A DNA stretch of 7,830 nt. Source: Clostridia bacterium (GTDB taxonomy: Bacteria; Bacillota_A; Clostridia; Christensenellales; Aristaeellaceae). The stretch is from contig JAGCIC010000113.1 of the NCBI GenBank assembly GCA_017648805.1, positions 1 to 7,830 on the forward strand, read 5' to 3'. This document shows positions 6,959-7,830 of the stretch, piece after piece (within the stretch, counting starts at the first letter, position 1; the number at the start of each line of letters is the position of its first letter). Below the pieces are notes generated by a model. The model did not search any database and was not told the origin of the DNA. It saw nothing but the letters and a program-made list of their open reading frames with translations. The position numbers were made by a program, and so were the translations under genes.

Positions 6959-7437
6959 CCATCCGCTGTCTGACGGACGCGTCCCTGCTGGACGGCATGA
7001 TGGCGGTGGAAGAGAGCAGCTTTTCTTCCCCATGGAGCAGGGAAGACGTGAAAAGCACGCTGACTGCCCCGTGGCTGCGGGTCATGGGCGCGTTTGAGGG
7101 TGAAGAACTGGTCGGCTGGGGCTGTGCGGGAGTGAATCCTCCCGAAGCGCGGCTGATGACCATAGCGATACTGCCCGGATCCCGCCGCAAAGGGTACGGC
7201 AGGCAGCTGCTCAGGGCGCTTTTGCAGGCGGCGGCGGACGCGGGCTGCGGCTACATGGAACTGGAATGCCGCAGGAGCAACCTGCCCGCCCAGCGGATGT
7301 ACGCCGCAAACGGGTTCATAAAGGTAGGCGTATCTAAGGGCTATTATACCGACACGGGCGAGGACGCGTTCATATACTGCCTGCCCGCGCTGCCCGAAGG
7401 GCACCCGGAAAACGACCCGTATATCACCGAGAACTGA
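6955..7437 (+). CDS. rimI: GNAT N-acetyltransferase RimI, ribosomal protein S18 alanine acetyltransferase
   Basis: Acetyl-CoA-dependent N-terminal acetyltransferase of the RimI family (in E. coli it acetylates the N-terminal Ala of ribosomal protein S18), 160 residues. It shows the FSSPWS opening (23-28), the acetyl-CoA pyrophosphate loop RRKGYG (77-82), LECRRSN (103-109) with Glu104 aligned to the E. coli catalytic Glu, and Tyr116 in QRMYAANGF as the candidate general acid. KGYY and EDAFIY close the domain as in RimI. The start at 6955 is preferred over an in-frame ATG at 6868 because it forms an ATGA overlap with tsaB, has AAAGG at 6947-6951, and gives the family N-terminus; the longer form would only read tsaB out of frame. 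Position after tsaE-tsaB supports the RimI assignment over other GNAT enzymes, though the actual target protein is unproven. Confidence 0.92.
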   Translation: MTIRCLTDASLLDGMMAVEESSFSSPWSREDVKSTLTAPWLRVMGAFEGEELVGWGCAGVNPPEARLMTIAILPGSRRKGYGRQLLRALLQAAADAGCGYMELECRRSNLPAQRMYAANGFIKVGVSKGYYTDTGEDAFIYCLPALPEGHPENDPYITEN

Positions 7438-7438
7438 C

Positions 7439-7443
7439 GGAGG
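7439..7443 (+). promoter_or_regulatory. Ribosome binding site of the alpha/beta hydrolase gene
   Basis: GGAGG in the 12-base gap after rimI, 6 bases before TTG at 7450. It is the main reason for calling that TTG the start. Confidence 0.8.
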
Positions 7444-7449
7444 AATTAT

Positions 7450-7830
7450 TTGGAATTCACATATTCCGGCATAAAACTGCATTATGAGATCAGCGGACAG
7501 GGCGACTGGGTGACCCTGCTGCACGGCTGGGGCGGCTCGGTTCAGAGCTTTCTGGGCGCGCAGAACCGGCTGTGCGGCCGCTTCAAGGTGCTGAACCTGG
7601 ACTTCCCGGGCTTCGGCGACAGCGAGGAGCCCAGAGAAGACTGGGACGTGGGCGGGTACGCGCAGTGCGTGCTGGCGCTCATGGACGAACTGGGGATCGG
7701 AAAGACCGCGCTGATCGCCCATTCCTTCGGGGGCAGGGTGGCGCTAAAGATAGCGGACCTGCGGCCCGGCATCGTGTCAAAGCAGGTGCTCACCGGCTGC
7801 GCGGGGCTCAAAGCGAATGAGAGCATGAAC
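7450..7830 (+). CDS. Alpha/beta hydrolase, 3'-truncated by the window edge
   Basis: Serine hydrolase of the alpha/beta fold; 127 codons are visible with no stop before the window ends, about half of a typical 230-280 residue protein. The start is TTG at 7450, placed by GGAGG upstream. Residues 1-20 give the paired first strands (FTYSGIKLHYEISG). HGWGG (25-29) is the oxyanion-hole motif after strand 3, DFPGFGDS is the usual loop after strand 4, and IAHSFGGRVA holds the nucleophile elbow with Ser92 as the expected nucleophile; its first small residue is Ala rather than Gly, which is common. The Asp and His of the triad lie beyond the window. There is no signal peptide, so it is cytoplasmic. The substrate is unknown. 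It occupies the place after rimI where tsaD often stands in Bacillota. Confidence 0.9.
   Translation, partial: MEFTYSGIKLHYEISGQGDWVTLLHGWGGSVQSFLGAQNRLCGRFKVLNLDFPGFGDSEEPREDWDVGGYAQCVLALMDELGIGKTALIAHSFGGRVALKIADLRPGIVSKQVLTGCAGLKANESMN

Noticed and set aside
5241..7722. Long open frames on the minus strand (5241-6011 and 6901-7722), also 2649-3326
   Set aside because: They lie opposite strongly supported genes, show no recognisable domain, and are expected from GC-rich coding DNA with few stops in the opposite frame.
1..7830. CRISPR array, tRNA or rRNA gene, insertion sequence, phage or defence genes
   Set aside because: The window is almost fully covered by well-supported genes; there is no spaced repeat series, transposase, terminal inverted repeat or room for an RNA gene.

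Overview
This window is a compact, single-direction run of eight genes on the + strand, with almost no non-coding DNA (24 bases before galK and 12 bases before the last gene). The DNA is GC-rich by eye, yet it uses AGG for arginine and ATA for isoleucine freely. Shine-Dalgarno sites are GGAGG-like, and GTG and TTG are used as starts. Together with a PolA whose proofreading site has decayed and the gene order tsaE-tsaB-rimI, this points to a Gram-positive, probably a GC-rich member of the Clostridia (Bacillota). That assignment is inference from gene content and style; there is no rRNA or other direct marker.

Region 1 (1-3019) is core metabolism: the 3' part of polA (DNA polymerase I; its N-terminus lies upstream of the window), overlapping coaE (dephospho-CoA kinase, last step of coenzyme A synthesis). 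Region 2 (3016-5793) is less expected: an exported family-5 solute-binding protein (oligopeptide/nickel type) with no permease or ATPase gene beside it, then a galactokinase-family GHMP kinase with an unusual sugar-binding motif and no galT or galE nearby. Region 3 (5790-7437) is the tRNA t6A module tsaE-tsaB followed by the GNAT acetyltransferase rimI. Where Bacillus-type clusters continue with tsaD, this window has an alpha/beta hydrolase (7450 onward, cut by the window end).

Four of the seven gene junctions are 4-base NTGA overlaps (3016, 5790, 6263, 6955), and polA/coaE overlap by 17 bases. No terminator, internal promoter, RNA gene, mobile element or CRISPR array was seen, so the genes are probably co-transcribed and translationally coupled. 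TsaE and TsaB work together (with TsaC and TsaD encoded elsewhere) in t6A37 modification of tRNA; the other genes share the transcript rather than an obvious pathway.

No clearly new system is visible. The observations most worth checking are a strong codon-context effect (12 of 13 in-frame TTA codons are followed by a codon starting with A, 11 of them by AGG or AGC), the Asn-for-Glu change in the GHMP kinase sugar-binding motif, and the orphan binding protein.
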